From: Bacteroides mediterraneensis
GTDB lineage: Bacteria > Bacteroidota > Bacteroidia > Bacteroidales > Bacteroidaceae
Assembly (NCBI RefSeq): GCF_025993685.1
Contig: NZ_DAJPEN010000001.1
Span: 1,984,001-2,048,000 of the forward strand
Direction: 5' to 3'
Length of the DNA stretch: 64,000 nucleotides
Positions 63,405 through 64,000 of the stretch are shown here, piece after piece; position 1 is the first letter of the stretch, and each line of letters starts with the position of its first letter. Under the pieces are notes generated by a model. That model worked only from the letters and a program-made list of their open reading frames with translations, was not told the origin of the DNA and ran no database searches. Made by a program: the position numbers and the translations under genes.

Positions 63405-64000
63405 ATGAAGAAAACAGATTTAATGAACATGACTGCGGCCGTGCTGATGGCCTCGGCTCCGATGGCCGCCGTACAGGCGGAAGGAAGCGACGCTCCTTTC
63501 ATCGGCAAGCAGGAAATCACCGTGAAAGACGGACGGATGACCCCGGAAACCCTGTGGGCCATGGGACGTATCGGAAGCTCTTGTGTGTCTCCCGACGGAA
63601 AGAAGATTGCTTACACCGTATCCTACTACAGCGTGAAGCTGAACAAGGGACATCAGGTAATCTATGCGATGAACGCCGACGGCTCCGACAACAAGCTGCT
63701 GACCACCTCTGCCGACAGCGAAGGCGAACCGGCATGGATTAAAGGCGGAAGCAAACTGGCCTTTATCACGAAAGGACAGATTTGGGAAATGAATCCCGAC
63801 GGAACCGGACGCCAGCAACTCTCTGACTATGCAGGCGGCATCGACGGATTCAAGTTCTCTCCCGACGGCACCAAAGTGCTTTTCATCTCACAAGTGAAAT
63901 ATGGCGAACGTACCGCCGACAAATACCCCGACCTGGACAAAGCCAGCGGAAAAGTCATCGACGACCTGATGTACAAGCACTGGGATGAATGGGTAGAAAC
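63405..64000 (+). CDS. S9 family (prolyl oligopeptidase-type) peptidase, N-terminal part (cut by window edge)
   Basis: The first 198 codons are visible. A signal peptide (VLMASAPMAAVQA) is followed by WD40-like beta-propeller repeats with the recurrent blocks SPDGKKIAY, GEPAWIKGGSKLAF, MNPDGTGRQQLS and FSPDGTKVLF. This is the N-terminal propeller of exported S9 dipeptidyl or acylaminoacyl peptidases; the catalytic alpha/beta-hydrolase domain lies beyond the edge. It has its own promoter after the yidC terminator. Confidence 0.88.
   Translation, partial: MKKTDLMNMTAAVLMASAPMAAVQAEGSDAPFIGKQEITVKDGRMTPETLWAMGRIGSSCVSPDGKKIAYTVSYYSVKLNKGHQVIYAMNADGSDNKLLTTSADSEGEPAWIKGGSKLAFITKGQIWEMNPDGTGRQQLSDYAGGIDGFKFSPDGTKVLFISQVKYGERTADKYPDLDKASGKVIDDLMYKHWDEWVE

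Overview
This window comes from a gut-type Bacteroidales genome, most likely Bacteroides or Phocaeicola. The reasons are SusC/SusD pairs, surface lipoproteins, a TamB-like giant protein, an UpxY-type NusG paralogue, DUF5107 and DUF3078 proteins, and many promoters of the Bacteroidetes form (-7 TAnnTTTG, often with a -33 TTTG). No rRNA, tRNA, insertion sequence, phage or CRISPR array was seen.

Layout. (1) 1-11.7 kb is housekeeping and transport: the 5' end of a TonB-dependent receptor, a C1 peptidase with an NhaC antiporter, TamB followed by agmatine deiminase and N-carbamoylputrescine amidohydrolase, and TrkH. (2) 12.0-37.0 kb is a polysaccharide utilization locus (PUL). It holds GH42 and an SGNH esterase, a lipoprotein GH2, an AraC regulator, GH95, a small lipoprotein, SusD, SusC, a cytoplasmic DUF5107/TPR protein, GH30, a sugar-porter MFS permease and a second GH2. 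All run on the minus strand except the regulator. (3) 37.0-37.5 kb is a repeat-rich intergenic boundary. (4) 37.5-48.4 kb is a compact plus-strand surface-polysaccharide operon: flippase, five glycosyltransferases, EpsG-like polymerase, Wzz, Wzi and a lipoprotein. A separately transcribed UpxY-like antiterminator follows it. (5) 49.2-64 kb is core genome: PBP1A, pyrB-pyrI, flavin reductase, a beta-barrel protein, glyA, an OmpA-type lipoprotein, mtgA, a TRIC channel, a DUF3078 protein, pyrG, yidC and the 5' end of an S9 peptidase.

How the PUL seems to work. SusC/SusD import oligosaccharides. Lipoprotein or secreted GH2, GH42, GH30, GH95 and the esterase trim a probably beta-galactose-rich glycan carrying L-fucose or L-galactose and acetyl groups. 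The MFS permease passes the products to the cytoplasm, where the DUF5107 protein, which has no signal peptide, may act. The most notable observation is a shared motif, AAAAGGATGTAATATTTT-like, upstream of four PUL transcription units. In each case its GATG core starts 49 or 50 bp from a -7-like element, which suggests one activator operator, probably for the PUL's own AraC regulator.

A second notable structure is an array of four 16-bp palindromes at an exact 22-bp period at the PUL/polysaccharide boundary, with a solitary near-identical copy upstream of susC.
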